Positions 34,850 to 44,687 of a stretch of DNA of 64,000 bases are shown piece by piece. The notes under the pieces were generated by a model, which was not told where the DNA came from, ran no database searches, and saw nothing but the letters and a program-made list of their open reading frames with translations. The position numbers and the translations under genes are program-made. The stretch is from Pseudoluteimonas sp047602125 (lineage in GTDB: Bacteria > Pseudomonadota > Gammaproteobacteria > Xanthomonadales > Xanthomonadaceae). Position 1 is the stretch's first letter. Every line of letters begins with the position of its first letter. Where the stretch lies: contig JASGIB010000001.1 in the NCBI GenBank assembly GCA_047602125.1, positions 1,488,001-1,552,000 on the forward strand, read 5' to 3'.

Positions 34850-35495
34850 CGGCCTGGAGGCTGCCGTTGCGCAGTTCCTGCGCGACTTGCGCAATCGTCT
34901 TGTTCTGCAATTCGGCGTCGAACTGCGCGCGGAAGGTCTGCACGAACGACACGCCTTCCACCATCACGTCGAACACCTTCCACGTGCCGCCGGACTGGCG
35001 CAGCAGGTAGTCGACCGGGATCGGTTCGCCGCCGCTGCGCACCAGTTCGCTGGACACCTTCACGCCCAGCCCGCGCGGCAGGTCGCTCTGCGACTTCACC
35101 CGCGCGGTGAGCTTGGTGTTGAACGCGAGCAGCGAGGAACCGTAGCGCTGCATCAGGTTGTTGGTGAGCGCATCGGCGAAGTTCGCCACGTCGGCGTCGG
35201 TGGCGCCGCGCGCGTGCCGGCCCAGCACCTGGCGCGCGGCGTAGTCCTTGTCGAACATCTGGCTGAATTCGCTGGAGATGAAGCTGCGCAGCGCGGCCGG
35301 GTTGCGGTTGAACTCGGCGCGGCGCTGTTCCAGCGCGGCGATCACGCGGGTGCTGTTGTCGAGCACCATGCGCGAGGGCGCCGGCATCGGCGCGGCGGTC
35401 GTGGCGGCCTGCGCCGGCGCGGTGGCGGCGACGGCCAGGGTGGCGCAGGCGAGGGCGAGGGCGGTCAGGACGGCTTTGGTTGCGGCGGCTTTCAT
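34833..35495 (-). CDS. mlaC: Periplasmic phospholipid-binding protein MlaC
   Basis: MlaC shuttles phospholipids across the periplasm between MlaA and the MlaFEDB complex. The 220-residue protein has a signal peptide (MKAAATKAVLTALALACATLAVAA) and the conserved core FNRNPAALRSFISSEFSQMFD, YAARQVLGRHARGAT and DYLLRQSGGTWKVFDVMVEGVSFV. The start overlaps the mlaD stop (ATGA), showing translational coupling. Confidence 0.94.
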   Translation of the reverse strand: MKAAATKAVLTALALACATLAVAATAPAQAATTAAPMPAPSRMVLDNSTRVIAALEQRRAEFNRNPAALRSFISSEFSQMFDKDYAARQVLGRHARGATDADVANFADALTNNLMQRYGSSLLAFNTKLTARVKSQSDLPRGLGVKVSSELVRSGGEPIPVDYLLRQSGGTWKVFDVMVEGVSFVQTFRAQFDAELQNKTIAQVAQELRNGSLQADASGH

Positions 35496-36034
35496 TGCGG
35501 CTTGTCCGTGGGGGTCTGGTCTGCCTGGGGGGAGGCGCCGGCCGGGGCCGGGCTGGCGGGCGCGGAGGATGAGCCACCGCCGCTGAACATGTACTTGCCG
35601 ACCATCTGGATCAGGTCGACCGAAGGCGTGGTGTAGGCGATCTCGTCGCCCGGCCTGAGCGCGTCCGGGTCGCCGCCCGGGGCCAGCCCGACGTAGCTTT
35701 CGCCCAGCAGGCCGGCGGTGAGGATGCTGGCCGCGGTGTCGCCCGGCAGGTCGTGGTAGCGCTCGTCGATGTCGAGCGTCAGCACCGAATCGAGCTTGAC
35801 CGGGTCGAGGTCGATCTTCGCCACCCGGCCGATGGTGACGCCGCCGATCTTCACCGGCGCGGCAAGCCGCAACTGGCCGATGTTGGTGAAGCGCGCCTTC
35901 AGCGGATAGCTGCCGCCGCCGCCGAGGTCGAAGCGGCCGTTGGTCGAAGCCAGCGCCAGCACCAGCAGCGAAGCCAGCGCCAGCAGCAGGAAGGCGCCGA
36001 CCGCGAATTCGAGACGTGGGCCACGGAGTGCCAT
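35492..36034 (-). CDS. mlaD: MCE-domain lipid-binding protein MlaD
   Basis: MlaD forms a hexameric ring on the periplasmic face of the MlaFEDB transporter. The 180-residue protein has one N-terminal membrane helix (FAVGAFLLLALASLLVLALA, about residues 10-29) and an MCE domain (YPLKARFTNIGQLRLAAPVKIGGVTIGRV.. TAGLLGESYVGLAPGG). The C-terminal 30 residues are Pro/Ala/Ser-rich. It lies 8 bases after mlaE. Confidence 0.95.
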   Translation of the reverse strand: MALRGPRLEFAVGAFLLLALASLLVLALASTNGRFDLGGGGSYPLKARFTNIGQLRLAAPVKIGGVTIGRVAKIDLDPVKLDSVLTLDIDERYHDLPGDTAASILTAGLLGESYVGLAPGGDPDALRPGDEIAYTTPSVDLIQMVGKYMFSGGGSSSAPASPAPAGASPQADQTPTDKPQ

Positions 36035-36042
36035 GGGTTACC

Positions 36043-36792
36043 TCAACGGAACAGGAAGGCGGACAGGACGAAGTTGAACATCAGCACCAGCAGCGAGGCG
36101 TTGACCACCGCGCGGGTGGTCGCGACCGACGTGCCCTCGATGGTCGGTTCGGCGTGGAAGCCGACGTAGGCCGCGACCAGCGCCGCGGTGCCGCCGAACA
36201 CCGCCGCCTTGGCGAAGGCGAAGACGAAATCCTTGTCGAAGTCGACCGCGTCCTTCATCACCTGCCAGAACGCGCCGCCGTCGAGGCCGATCACGCGCAC
36301 CGCCTCGAACCAGCTGGCGCAGATCGCGAAGGTGCAGAAGAACGCGGTGAGCAGCGGCACGCAAATGATCGCGGCCCAGAAGCGCGGCGCCACCGCCTTC
36401 GCCACCGGGTCGATCGCCATCAGCCCGAGCGCGGTGATCTGGTCGGTGGCGCGCATCAGCCCGAGTTCGGCGGCGATGGAACTGCCGGCGCGGCCGATGA
36501 ACAGCAGCGCGGTCAGCACCGGCGCCAGTTCGCGGTACAGGCCGAGCCCGACCAGCGCGCTGATCTGGTTCGACGCGCCGTAGGTATCCAGCGCGCGATA
36601 GCCGAGCAGCGTCACCGACAGGCCGACGAAGGCGCCGCCGACCGCGATGATCGGCAGCGATCGCGCGCCGATCTTGTAGATCTCGCGCACCAGCTCGGCA
36701 AGGAAATCCCGCGTCGGTTTCGACGCGCGCAGCACCGACAGCGAGAACAGGCCGGCGCGGCCGAGCGAACGGATGGCGGCGACGAAGGGCAT
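36043..36792 (-). CDS. mlaE: Phospholipid ABC transporter permease MlaE
   Basis: MlaE is the membrane permease of the Mla phospholipid transporter. The 249 residues contain about five to six helices and the conserved stretch LGYRALDTYGASNQISALVGLGLYRELAPVLTALL plus AGSSIAAELGLMRATDQITALGLMAIDP, diagnostic for MlaE/TTG2B permeases. The start at 36792 overlaps the mlaF stop (ATGA). Confidence 0.96.
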   Translation of the reverse strand: MPFVAAIRSLGRAGLFSLSVLRASKPTRDFLAELVREIYKIGARSLPIIAVGGAFVGLSVTLLGYRALDTYGASNQISALVGLGLYRELAPVLTALLFIGRAGSSIAAELGLMRATDQITALGLMAIDPVAKAVAPRFWAAIICVPLLTAFFCTFAICASWFEAVRVIGLDGGAFWQVMKDAVDFDKDFVFAFAKAAVFGGTAALVAAYVGFHAEPTIEGTSVATTRAVVNASLLVLMFNFVLSAFLFR

Positions 36793-37583
36793 CAGGCGGC
36801 CTCCGCGCCGATGGCGCCGTCGAACTTGATCGGGCCGTCCGGGCTGCCGGCGAGGAATTGCCGGACCAGCGGATCCTCGCTGCGCTCGAGTTCGGACGGC
36901 GTGCCCGAGAACACGATCCCGCCGTTCGCGATGACGACGGCGCGGTCGCTGATCGGCAGGGTTTCGTGCACGTGGTGGCTGACGATGATGCTGGTCATGC
37001 CGAGGCTGGCGTTGAGCCGCGCGATCAGCCGCATGATCACGCCGGCGGCGATCGGATCGAGCCCGGTCAGCGGTTCGTCGTAGACCATCAGCGGCGGATC
37101 CAGCGCGATCGCGCGCGCCAGCGCCACGCGCCGGGCCATGCCGCCGGAGAGTTCGCGCGGATACAGGTCGGCGGCGGCATGCAGGCCGACCGCGCCGAGC
37201 TTCATCGCCACCAGGCGGTCGAGTACCGGGCGCGGCAGGCGCGCGTGCGTGCGCAACGGCAGCGCGATGTTTTCGGCGGCGGTGAGGTCGGTGAGCAGGC
37301 CGTTGCCCTGCAGCAGCACGCCGACGTGCTTGCGCATTTCCAGCAGTTCGCGCGTGCGGGTCGGCACCGGCTGGCCGAGCACTTCCACCGTGCCCGATGC
37401 CGGCGGCAGTTCGCCGGTGAGCGCCGCGAGCAGGGTCGACTTGCCGCTGCCGGACGGACCCAGCACCGCGGTGATGCTGCCGCGCGGCGCGACCAGGTCG
37501 ATGTGGTCGAGCACGGTGCGCCCGCCGCGGTCGAGGCGGACGTCGCGCAGGCGCACGGCAGGGGAAGTGGTGTCGTCGCTCAT
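36792..37583 (-). CDS. mlaF: Phospholipid ABC transporter ATP-binding protein MlaF
   Basis: MlaF is the ATPase that drives the Mla system. The 263-residue protein has Walker A GPSGSGKSTLL (about residues 42-52), the ABC signature LSGGMARRVALARAI, Walker B DPPLMVYDEPLTGLDP and the switch histidine in IIVSHHV. It is the first gene of the minus-strand mlaFEDCBA operon; its promoter should lie in the 139 bases shared with the divergent recC gene (37584-37722), where no strong match was seen. Confidence 0.96.
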   Translation of the reverse strand: MSDDTTSPAVRLRDVRLDRGGRTVLDHIDLVAPRGSITAVLGPSGSGKSTLLAALTGELPPASGTVEVLGQPVPTRTRELLEMRKHVGVLLQGNGLLTDLTAAENIALPLRTHARLPRPVLDRLVAMKLGAVGLHAAADLYPRELSGGMARRVALARAIALDPPLMVYDEPLTGLDPIAAGVIMRLIARLNASLGMTSIIVSHHVHETLPISDRAVVIANGGIVFSGTPSELERSEDPLVRQFLAGSPDGPIKFDGAIGAEAA

Positions 37584-37722
37584 CGGTGCGGTGTGGGGCG
37601 CGAAGCGCCGGCAGTGTCGCCATCGCCGGCTGAATGCGGCCGGAGCCGCGGCATTGTCGCATCCGCGCTGGCCGGAAGCGCGGGTCTCGCCGCGCGCGAC
37701 GACGCTCCGGCATCATGCCCGG

Positions 37723-40700
37723 ATGCCGGGGACGCCGGGCGATTTCCGCCTCTACCACTCGAACGCGCTCGACCTGCTGGCGGAACTGCTGGCGGAGGAA
37801 CTGCGCGCGCCGGCGAGCGGGCAATCGCTACTGGCGCCGGACACCATCCTGATCCCGCAGGTGGCGATGCGGCGCTGGCTGCAGGCGACGCTGGCGGCGA
37901 AGCACGGGATCGCGGCGAACCTCGAATTCCTCACCCCCGGCGAATTCGTCGCGCGCGCGCTCGACGCGAATCCCGGATCGAGTCCGGGGCAGGCGCTCGG
38001 CAAGGCCGATGACGACCTCGATGCCACAGGCCTGCGCTGGCGCCTGCATGCCGCGCTGTCCGATCCGCAACTGCGGGCGAAGCCGGCGATGGCGCGGATC
38101 GATGCCTACCTCGCCGATGGCGACGCGGCGAAAGCGTGGTCGCTGGCCGGCGAACTCGCCGGCGTGTTCGAAAAATATTCGGCCTGGCGCCGCGACTGGC
38201 TGCTGCGCTGGGACGACGGCGCCGATGCCGACGATCCTCAGGCGATCCTGTGGCGTGCGGTCGCCGCCGGTCGCGAACATCGTGCGCGCCGCATCCAGCG
38301 TTACCTCGCGCGCTTCGCCGATGGCGACGCCTTGCCCATCGGCCTGCCGCCGCGCCTGTTCGCCTTCGCCACGCTCAACGTGTCGCCCGATGTATTGCGG
38401 GTGATGGCGACGCAATCGCGCGTCGGCACGCTGCATTTCTATTCGCCGACGCCAACGAAGGAATACTGGGGCGATTTGCAATCCCTCGGCGCGCGCCTGC
38501 GTGCGGGCGAAGATCCCTTCGCCGACGATGCGCGCGACAACCCGCTGCTGCGCGACTGGGGCGCGGCCGGCAAGGATTTCATGGCCCTGCTCGCCGGCGA
38601 CGAAGTCGTGCGGCCTTCGGGCGAGATCGGCGCCTATGTCGATCCGGAAGAAGGCGTGCGGCGCGACGGCCTGCTGCAACGCATGCAGGCCGACCTGTTC
38701 CATCGCCGCGACAAAGCTTCGGGCGAGGCGCGCGGCGAAGTCGATCCGCGCGATCCCAGCCTGCAATTCCATGCCTGCCACACCCGCCTGCGCGAACTGC
38801 AGGTGCTGCACGACCGCCTGCGCGCCCTGCTCGAGGACAAGCGCTTCGATCCGCCTCTGCAACCGCGCGAGATCGCCGTGCTGGCGCCGAACATCGATCC
38901 CTACGCGCCCTACCTCGATGCGGTGTTCGGCGGCCAGGAAGATGCGATTCCCTACGCGCTTGCCGACGCGAGCCCGCTGCAAGGCGAGCCGTTGGCCGAG
39001 GTGTTCCTGCGCCTGCTCGCGATGCCGGTGTCGCGCTTCGGGCTGGAGGACATCCTCGATCTGCTCGCCAGTCCGCCGCTGGCCGAAGCGGCGAACCTCG
39101 ACGCACAGGATTTCGAACGCCTGCACGCCTGGCTGCAGGCCGCGGGCGCGCGCTGGGGGCTCGATGCCGCGCACCGCGAACGCAGCGGCGCGCCGCGCGA
39201 CGATGCCTACACCTGGCAGTTCGCGCTGGATCGCCTGCTGCTCGGCCATGCCAGCGGCATCCTTCGACAGGCTCAGGATGATCGGGCGTTGATTGCGGGC
39301 GTCGCGCCATGGCCTGGACTGGAAGGCGGTTCGCTGGCCGCGCTCGACGCGCTGCTGCGGTTGCTGCGCGTGCTCGCGCGCCACGAGCGCCTGCTGGGCG
39401 AATCGCCCTCGCCGTCGCAATGGCGCGAACGCCTGCTCGCGCTGCTCGATGCCTTGTTGCCGAAACCGCCGTCGAACCCCGGCGCGCAACGCGCGCTGGA
39501 ACGCCTGCGCACGCTCGTCGACGATTTCGCGAAACAGGCGGAAAAGGCCGGCTTCGACGCGCCGGTCGCGCCGGAGATCGTGCGTGCGCATTTCGCCGCG
39601 GCATTGTCGGAAGCCGACACCCGCGCGCCGCTGCTCACCGGCGGCGTCAGCTTCGCGCGCATGGTGCCGATGCGGCTGTTGCCGTTCCGCGCGATCTGCC
39701 TGCTCGGCATGAACGACGGCGATTTCCCGCGCCGCGATCCCGCCGCCGGCCTGAACCGCCTTGTCGCCGAACTCGGCAGCGAACAACGCCGCCGCGGCGA
39801 TCGTTCCACCCGCGACGACGACCGCTACCTGTTCCTGCAATTGTTCTCCGCCGCGCAGGATGTGTTTTATCTCAGCTGGCTCGGCGCCGATCCTCGCGAC
39901 GGCAGCACGCGCGAACCTTCGGCGCTGGTATCCGAACTGCTCGCCGCCGCGAGCACGTATCACGCCAAGCCGGACGAAGCGGCGAAACAACTGGTGCTCC
40001 GGCATCCGCTGCAGCCGTTCTCGGCGCAGGCCTTCGGCGCCGGCGACGAGCGCTTCTTCAGTTATCGCCGGCAGTGGAATCCCGCCGCCGGTTCGCTCGC
40101 CGGTGCGCGCCGCACCGTGCCGCCGTGGATCGACACGAGCGAAGTCCTGTCGCCGCCCGAAGCGGAAACCACGCTGTCGCTGGACGCGCTGCGTCGCTTC
40201 CTGCTGGATCCGGCCGGGCAGTTCCTGCGCCAGCGCCTGGACATCCGCCTGCCGCAACTGGAGGCCGCGGGCGAGGACATCGAACCGCTGCAGGCGCCGC
40301 CACGCGGCCTGCAACGGAACGCGCTGCAACGCGCGGTGTTCGATGCGCTGCTCGAAGGCCGCGACGAAGCGACGATGCGCACGGCATTGCGCGCGCGCGG
40401 CCTGCTGCCGTCGGGCGCGCCGGGTGCGCGGACGTTGCAGGAAATCGTGCGCGAGGTGCGGCCGTATGCAGGGCGATTCGCGGAATGGCGCGGCGATGCG
40501 CAAGCTTCGACGCTGCCGGTCGAAGTCGACATCGACGGACTGCGCCTGCACGGCCGCATCGGCGATGTGTTCGCGAATCGCATTGCGCGCCTGCGCTTCG
40601 GCGCGCCGAACGGCCCGTCCTCGATCCGCAACGGACTCGACTGGCTGCTGGCGAGCGCGGCCGGGATCGAATCGCCATTGGTCGAATTCCACGACGACGG

Positions 40701-41103
40701 CGAATCCGGCATCGGTCCGCACATCCGCGCGCCGATTGCGAGGCAACAGGCGCTCGAAGCATTGCGCGTCCTGCTCGAGCTGCGACGCGATGGCCTGCAA
40801 CGGCCGTTGCCGTTCGCGCCCTACAGCGCGTGGGAATTGTTCGAACGCCGCGAAGACCCGGCGCGAGGTTTGCGCGAAGCCGCGAAGAAGTGGCGCGGCA
40901 GCGAGCGCGGCTGGGCCGAAGGCGATAGCGAAGCGCTTCGCCTCGCCTTGCGCGGACGCGATCCCTTCGCCGACGCAGCGACGTCCGAAGCATTCGCCCG
41001 CATCGCAGGGGTCGTGTTCGGCGCGCTGACGCGCGGCGTCCCTGCGCCGATCGAGCTCGACGGAACCGCGTTGCCCGAGGACGACGCGGAGGATGAGGAG
41101 TGA
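37723..41103 (+). CDS. recC: Exodeoxyribonuclease V subunit gamma (RecC)
   Basis: RecC scans for Chi and splits the DNA duplex in the RecBCD helicase-nuclease. From the ATG at 37723 the protein has 1126 residues, close to E. coli (1122). It starts FRLYHSNALDLLAELLAEEL and has the helicase-like RecC motifs (LFAFATLNVSPDVLRVM, FHACHTRLRELQVLHDRL, ICLLGMNDGDFPRRDP). Residues 513-519 (ILRQAQD) are encoded by a short dispersed repeat (39259-39279). A CATCAT hexamer ends 6 bases before the start. Confidence 0.95.
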   Translation: MPGTPGDFRLYHSNALDLLAELLAEELRAPASGQSLLAPDTILIPQVAMRRWLQATLAAKHGIAANLEFLTPGEFVARALDANPGSSPGQALGKADDDLDATGLRWRLHAALSDPQLRAKPAMARIDAYLADGDAAKAWSLAGELAGVFEKYSAWRRDWLLRWDDGADADDPQAILWRAVAAGREHRARRIQRYLARFADGDALPIGLPPRLFAFATLNVSPDVLRVMATQSRVGTLHFYSPTPTKEYWGDLQSLGARLRAGEDPFADDARDNPLLRDWGAAGKDFMALLAGDEVVRPSGEIGAYVDPEEGVRRDGLLQRMQADLFHRRDKASGEARGEVDPRDPSLQFHACHTRLRELQVLHDRLRALLEDKRFDPPLQPREIAVLAPNIDPYAPYLDAVFGGQEDAIPYALADASPLQGEPLAEVFLRLLAMPVSRFGLEDILDLLASPPLAEAANLDAQDFERLHAWLQAAGARWGLDAAHRERSGAPRDDAYTWQFALDRLLLGHASGILRQAQDDRALIAGVAPWPGLEGGSLAALDALLRLLRVLARHERLLGESPSPSQWRERLLALLDALLPKPPSNPGAQRALERLRTLVDDFAKQAEKAGFDAPVAPEIVRAHFAAALSEADTRAPLLTGGVSFARMVPMRLLPFRAICLLGMNDGDFPRRDPAAGLNRLVAELGSEQRRRGDRSTRDDDRYLFLQLFSAAQDVFYLSWLGADPRDGSTREPSALVSELLAAASTYHAKPDEAAKQLVLRHPLQPFSAQAFGAGDERFFSYRRQWNPAAGSLAGARRTVPPWIDTSEVLSPPEAETTLSLDALRRFLLDPAGQFLRQRLDIRLPQLEAAGEDIEPLQAPPRGLQRNALQRAVFDALLEGRDEATMRTALRARGLLPSGAPGARTLQEIVREVRPYAGRFAEWRGDAQASTLPVEVDIDGLRLHGRIGDVFANRIARLRFGAPNGPSSIRNGLDWLLASAAGIESPLVEFHDDGESGIGPHIRAPIARQQALEALRVLLELRRDGLQRPLPFAPYSAWELFERREDPARGLREAAKKWRGSERGWAEGDSEALRLALRGRDPFADAATSEAFARIAGVVFGALTRGVPAPIELDGTALPEDDAEDEE
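39259..39279. repeat. Short dispersed repeat inside recC
   Basis: ATCCTTCGACAGGCTCAGGAT has inverted ends ATCCT/AGGAT and resembles the CTTCGACAGGCTCAGG repeats found in intergenic DNA of many proteobacteria. Here it is read in frame as ILRQAQD within RecC. It adds no stop and keeps the frame. Confidence 0.7.
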
Positions 41104-44100
41104 GCACGGACCGCGATCCCTTCCTCGACATGCCGCTGTCCGGCGTGCGGCTGATCGAAGCCAGCGCCGGCACCGGCAAGACCTTCACCCTGGCCACGCT
41201 GTTCGTGCGCCTGGTGGTCGAACGCGGGCTGCGCGTCGGCGAGATCCTCGCGGTCACCTTCACCGAGGCGGCGACGCAGGAATTGCGCAAGCGCATCCGC
41301 GAACGCCTGCAACTCGCGCTGGAGCTGTTCGATGCGCCGGAAACCGGCGACGAAAGCGCGGCCGCGCAACTGACCCGGCAACTGCTCGCCGCGCAACGCG
41401 AAATCGAGGGCGATGCCGCGCTGAAGCGGCGGCTGCGGCAGGCCACGCTGGACATCGACCTCGCCTCGGTGTTCACCATCCACGGCTTCTGCGCGCGGGT
41501 GTTGCGCGAACACGCGCTGGAATCGGGTTCCGCCTTCGATGCGCCGGAACTGCTGGCCGACGACGGCGGGTTGCGCGCGGAACTCGCCGCCGACCTGTGG
41601 CGCACGCATGCGCGGGACGATGCCGGCGCCGAGGATCTCGCCGCGTTGTGGAGCGGCGGGTACGAAACGCTGGCGGAAGACCTCCGCCTGCTGTTGCGCG
41701 AACCGGTGCTGTTGCCGCCGGACGCGGCGGTACCGGCCGAACCTCCGGCCGGTTCGCGCGATGCGGCCGCCGCGCTTGCGCTTGCGTTCCGCGACCACGG
41801 CACCGGTTTCCGCGACGCCCTGCTGTCGGCCATCGACGGCAAGGTGCTGCATGCGGCGAGCTACAAGCCGGAATGGATTACCGACCTGTTCGCCGGACTC
41901 GCTGCCTGGTCCGAAGCCGGCGATCCGGATGCGTCGTTCGAACACCCCAAGCTGGCGAACCTGCGGCGCGCGACCCTGCTCGAAAAGACCAACAAGGCCG
42001 GCATCGGCCGCACCCCAGATTCCCCGCTTGGCGACGCGATCGAGGCTTACCTCGAGGCGCAGGCCGCGATCGCCGAATGGAAGCAGCGCCGCCGCGCCGC
42101 GTTGCTGCACCGCGTCCGCGACGATGCGCGCTCGCGGCTCGCGCTGCTCAAGCGCCAGCGGCGCGTGCAGACCTACGACGACATGATCGACGGCGTCGCC
42201 GACGCACTCGCCGGATCGCATGGCGATGCGCTGGCGAAAAACCTGCGCGCGCAATACCGGGTGGCGCTGGTCGACGAATTCCAGGACACCGACGCGCGCC
42301 AGTGGCGGATCTTCGACCATGTGTTCGGCAGCGGCAGCGACGAGCCTGCCCTGTTCCTCATCGGCGATCCCAAGCAGGCGATCTACGGCTTCCGCGGCGG
42401 CGACGTGCATGCCTACCTCGCCGCCGCGGGCGAGGCGGACCAGGCACCGTCGCTGGCGCAGAACTTCCGCTCGCGGCCCTTGCTGCTAAAGGGAATCGGT
42501 GCGCTGTACGCGAATGCCGGCGACAAGGCTTTCGTCGACGAACGCATCGTCTTCCATCCGGTCGAGGCCGGCGACAAGCGGCACGACGAGGATTTCCTCC
42601 GCGACGGCGACATCGCGCCGGCATTGACCTTGTGGCAGGCGCCGCCGAACGACGAGCTCGATGCGAAAGGAAAGCCGAAGGCCTACAGCGCGCCGCGTTC
42701 GCGCGAACTCGCCACGCAGGCCTGCGTCGCCGCGATCCACGCGGTGCTGTCCGGCGCGCGTGCCGGCAAGGCATCGCTGAAGGACAAGGACGCGATGCGA
42801 CCCGTGCAACCCGGCGATATCGCGGTGCTGGTGCGTTCGCATCGCGAGGCCACGCAGGTGCGGCAGGCGCTGGCCCTGGCAGGCATTCCCGCGGTCGCCG
42901 CCGGCAAGCAGGGCCTGTTCGCCACCGCCGAGGCGCGCGAATTGCATTCCCTATTGCTCGCCTTGTTGCACAGTGGCGACGACGGCCGCCTGCGTGCAGC
43001 GCTGGCGACGGTGCTGATTGGCGTCGATGCGAAAGGGATCGACGCGCTCGAGCGCGATGCCGACGCGCATCGCGATTGGCAGCAGCGCGCGCTGGCTTGG
43101 CGCGAACGCCTGCTGCGCGGTGGGCCGCTGGCGCTGGTCGGCGAGCTGTGCGCGGAACAGGCGCCGCGACTGCTCGGCCTGCTCGATGGCGAACGCCGCC
43201 TCAGCAACTACCTGCAACTCGCGGAACAGTTGCAGGAAGCGCAACCACGCGCGCTCGGCCTGCACGGGCTGGTCGAATGGCTGGAACGGCGCATCGCCGA
43301 GGGCGCGGACGAGGAAACGCAATTGCTGTGGCTCGAATCCGATGCGCGCCGGGTGCAGATCGTCACCCTGCACAAGAGCAAGGGCCTGGAATACCCGCTG
43401 GTGTTCCTGCCCTTCGCCGGCATCGGCCGCAACGGGAAATCGCCCGGCCGCTGCTGCATCGCGCACGAAGGCGACACGCGCCGCCTGCACTGGAAGCTCG
43501 ACCTGGCGGAAGCGCAATGGGGCGCGGCATCGGATGAATGGAAGCGCGAACAGCGCGCCGAGGATGCGCGCCTGCTCTACGTCGGCCTGACCCGCGCCGA
43601 ACACGCGCTGTGGATCGCGACCGGCGATTTCCACGCCAGCGAAAAATCGCCGCTGGCGAACATGCTCGGCGACCAGGCCACGCTGCGCGCCGCCGGCGTC
43701 GCGTTCGACGATGCGCCGCTTCCGGACGAATTGGCGCGCCTGCCGGCGGAATCCGAAGACGCGGTTCCCGCCGCGCGTTCGGTGTCGCGCCGGCTCGCCA
43801 ACGACTGGTGGGTGTACAGCTTCAGCCAGTTGTCGAAGGCCGATGCCGGCATCGAGACCGCGAGCGCCGCGACCCTGCCCGCCAGCGGCGGCAACGACGA
43901 ACCGGACGCGCCGGACGAGCTGGTCGAAACCGCGTTCGATCCGCGCTTCGCCGGAAATCGCTACGGCGTCGCCCTGCATGCGGCGCTGGAACATTCCGAC
44001 TTCGCCGCGTGGAAACATTGGCGATCCGACGATGGAACCCCGGGCGGGGAAATTCAGGTCATCGCCGATGCATTGCGCGGCGAAGGCTACGGCGCCGACG

Positions 44101-44687
44101 ATCTCGACGACGGCATCGCGCTGACGACCGAACTCGTCGGCAACACCCTGACCGTCGCGCTGCCCGAAGGCCTGCGCCTGTGCGACCTGCCGTTCGACCA
44201 GCGCCGCCCGGAAATCGAATTCCAGTTCGCTTTGCAGCCGGTGCAGGTCGATGCGCTGCTGCAACTGCTGCATACGCATGGCGTGGTGCGCGACCGCCAT
44301 GGCTTCGGCCTGCGCCACAGGCTCGAAGGCCTGATGACCGGCCTGGTCGACCTCACCTACCGCCACGACGGCAAGTGGTATGTGCTCGACTACAAGTCGA
44401 ACCGCCTGCCCGGCTACGACGCGGCCTCGCTGCGCAACGCGATGGCGCACAGCGAGTACGACCTGCAGGCGCTGATCTACACGCTCGCGCTGCATCGCTG
44501 GCTGCGCTTCCGCCTCGGCGGCGATTACGACTACGCCCGCGACTTCGGCGGCATCCGCTACCTGTTCTGCCGCGGGCTTGATGCCAGCCGCGACGATTCC
44601 CCCGGTATCCACGCGCAACGCTTCGCGCCGGAACTGGTGCACGCGCTCGATGCGCTGTTCGGCCATGTCGAAGGCGTGGCCGCATGA
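41100..44687 (+). CDS. recB: Exodeoxyribonuclease V subunit beta (RecB)
   Basis: RecB is the 3'-5' helicase and the nuclease of RecBCD. The 1195-residue length is normal. The start codon is GTG at 41100, overlapping the recC stop, with GAGGATGAGGAG as ribosome site. Visible motifs: Walker A ASAGTGKTFTLATLF (about residues 19-33), LAVTFTEAATQELRKRI, VDEFQDTDARQWRIF, IGDPKQAIYGFRGGDV, LHKSKGLEYPLVFLPF, and the nuclease motif LVDLTYRHDGKWYVLDYKSN near residue 1085. All key residues appear intact. Confidence 0.96.
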   Translation: MSTDRDPFLDMPLSGVRLIEASAGTGKTFTLATLFVRLVVERGLRVGEILAVTFTEAATQELRKRIRERLQLALELFDAPETGDESAAAQLTRQLLAAQREIEGDAALKRRLRQATLDIDLASVFTIHGFCARVLREHALESGSAFDAPELLADDGGLRAELAADLWRTHARDDAGAEDLAALWSGGYETLAEDLRLLLREPVLLPPDAAVPAEPPAGSRDAAAALALAFRDHGTGFRDALLSAIDGKVLHAASYKPEWITDLFAGLAAWSEAGDPDASFEHPKLANLRRATLLEKTNKAGIGRTPDSPLGDAIEAYLEAQAAIAEWKQRRRAALLHRVRDDARSRLALLKRQRRVQTYDDMIDGVADALAGSHGDALAKNLRAQYRVALVDEFQDTDARQWRIFDHVFGSGSDEPALFLIGDPKQAIYGFRGGDVHAYLAAAGEADQAPSLAQNFRSRPLLLKGIGALYANAGDKAFVDERIVFHPVEAGDKRHDEDFLRDGDIAPALTLWQAPPNDELDAKGKPKAYSAPRSRELATQACVAAIHAVLSGARAGKASLKDKDAMRPVQPGDIAVLVRSHREATQVRQALALAGIPAVAAGKQGLFATAEARELHSLLLALLHSGDDGRLRAALATVLIGVDAKGIDALERDADAHRDWQQRALAWRERLLRGGPLALVGELCAEQAPRLLGLLDGERRLSNYLQLAEQLQEAQPRALGLHGLVEWLERRIAEGADEETQLLWLESDARRVQIVTLHKSKGLEYPLVFLPFAGIGRNGKSPGRCCIAHEGDTRRLHWKLDLAEAQWGAASDEWKREQRAEDARLLYVGLTRAEHALWIATGDFHASEKSPLANMLGDQATLRAAGVAFDDAPLPDELARLPAESEDAVPAARSVSRRLANDWWVYSFSQLSKADAGIETASAATLPASGGNDEPDAPDELVETAFDPRFAGNRYGVALHAALEHSDFAAWKHWRSDDGTPGGEIQVIADALRGEGYGADDLDDGIALTTELVGNTLTVALPEGLRLCDLPFDQRRPEIEFQFALQPVQVDALLQLLHTHGVVRDRHGFGLRHRLEGLMTGLVDLTYRHDGKWYVLDYKSNRLPGYDAASLRNAMAHSEYDLQALIYTLALHRWLRFRLGGDYDYARDFGGIRYLFCRGLDASRDDSPGIHAQRFAPELVHALDALFGHVEGVAA

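Noticed and set aside
37828..40800. 990-codon minus-strand frame opposite recC
   Set aside because: Arg/Gln-rich shadow without motifs, lying wholly inside recC.
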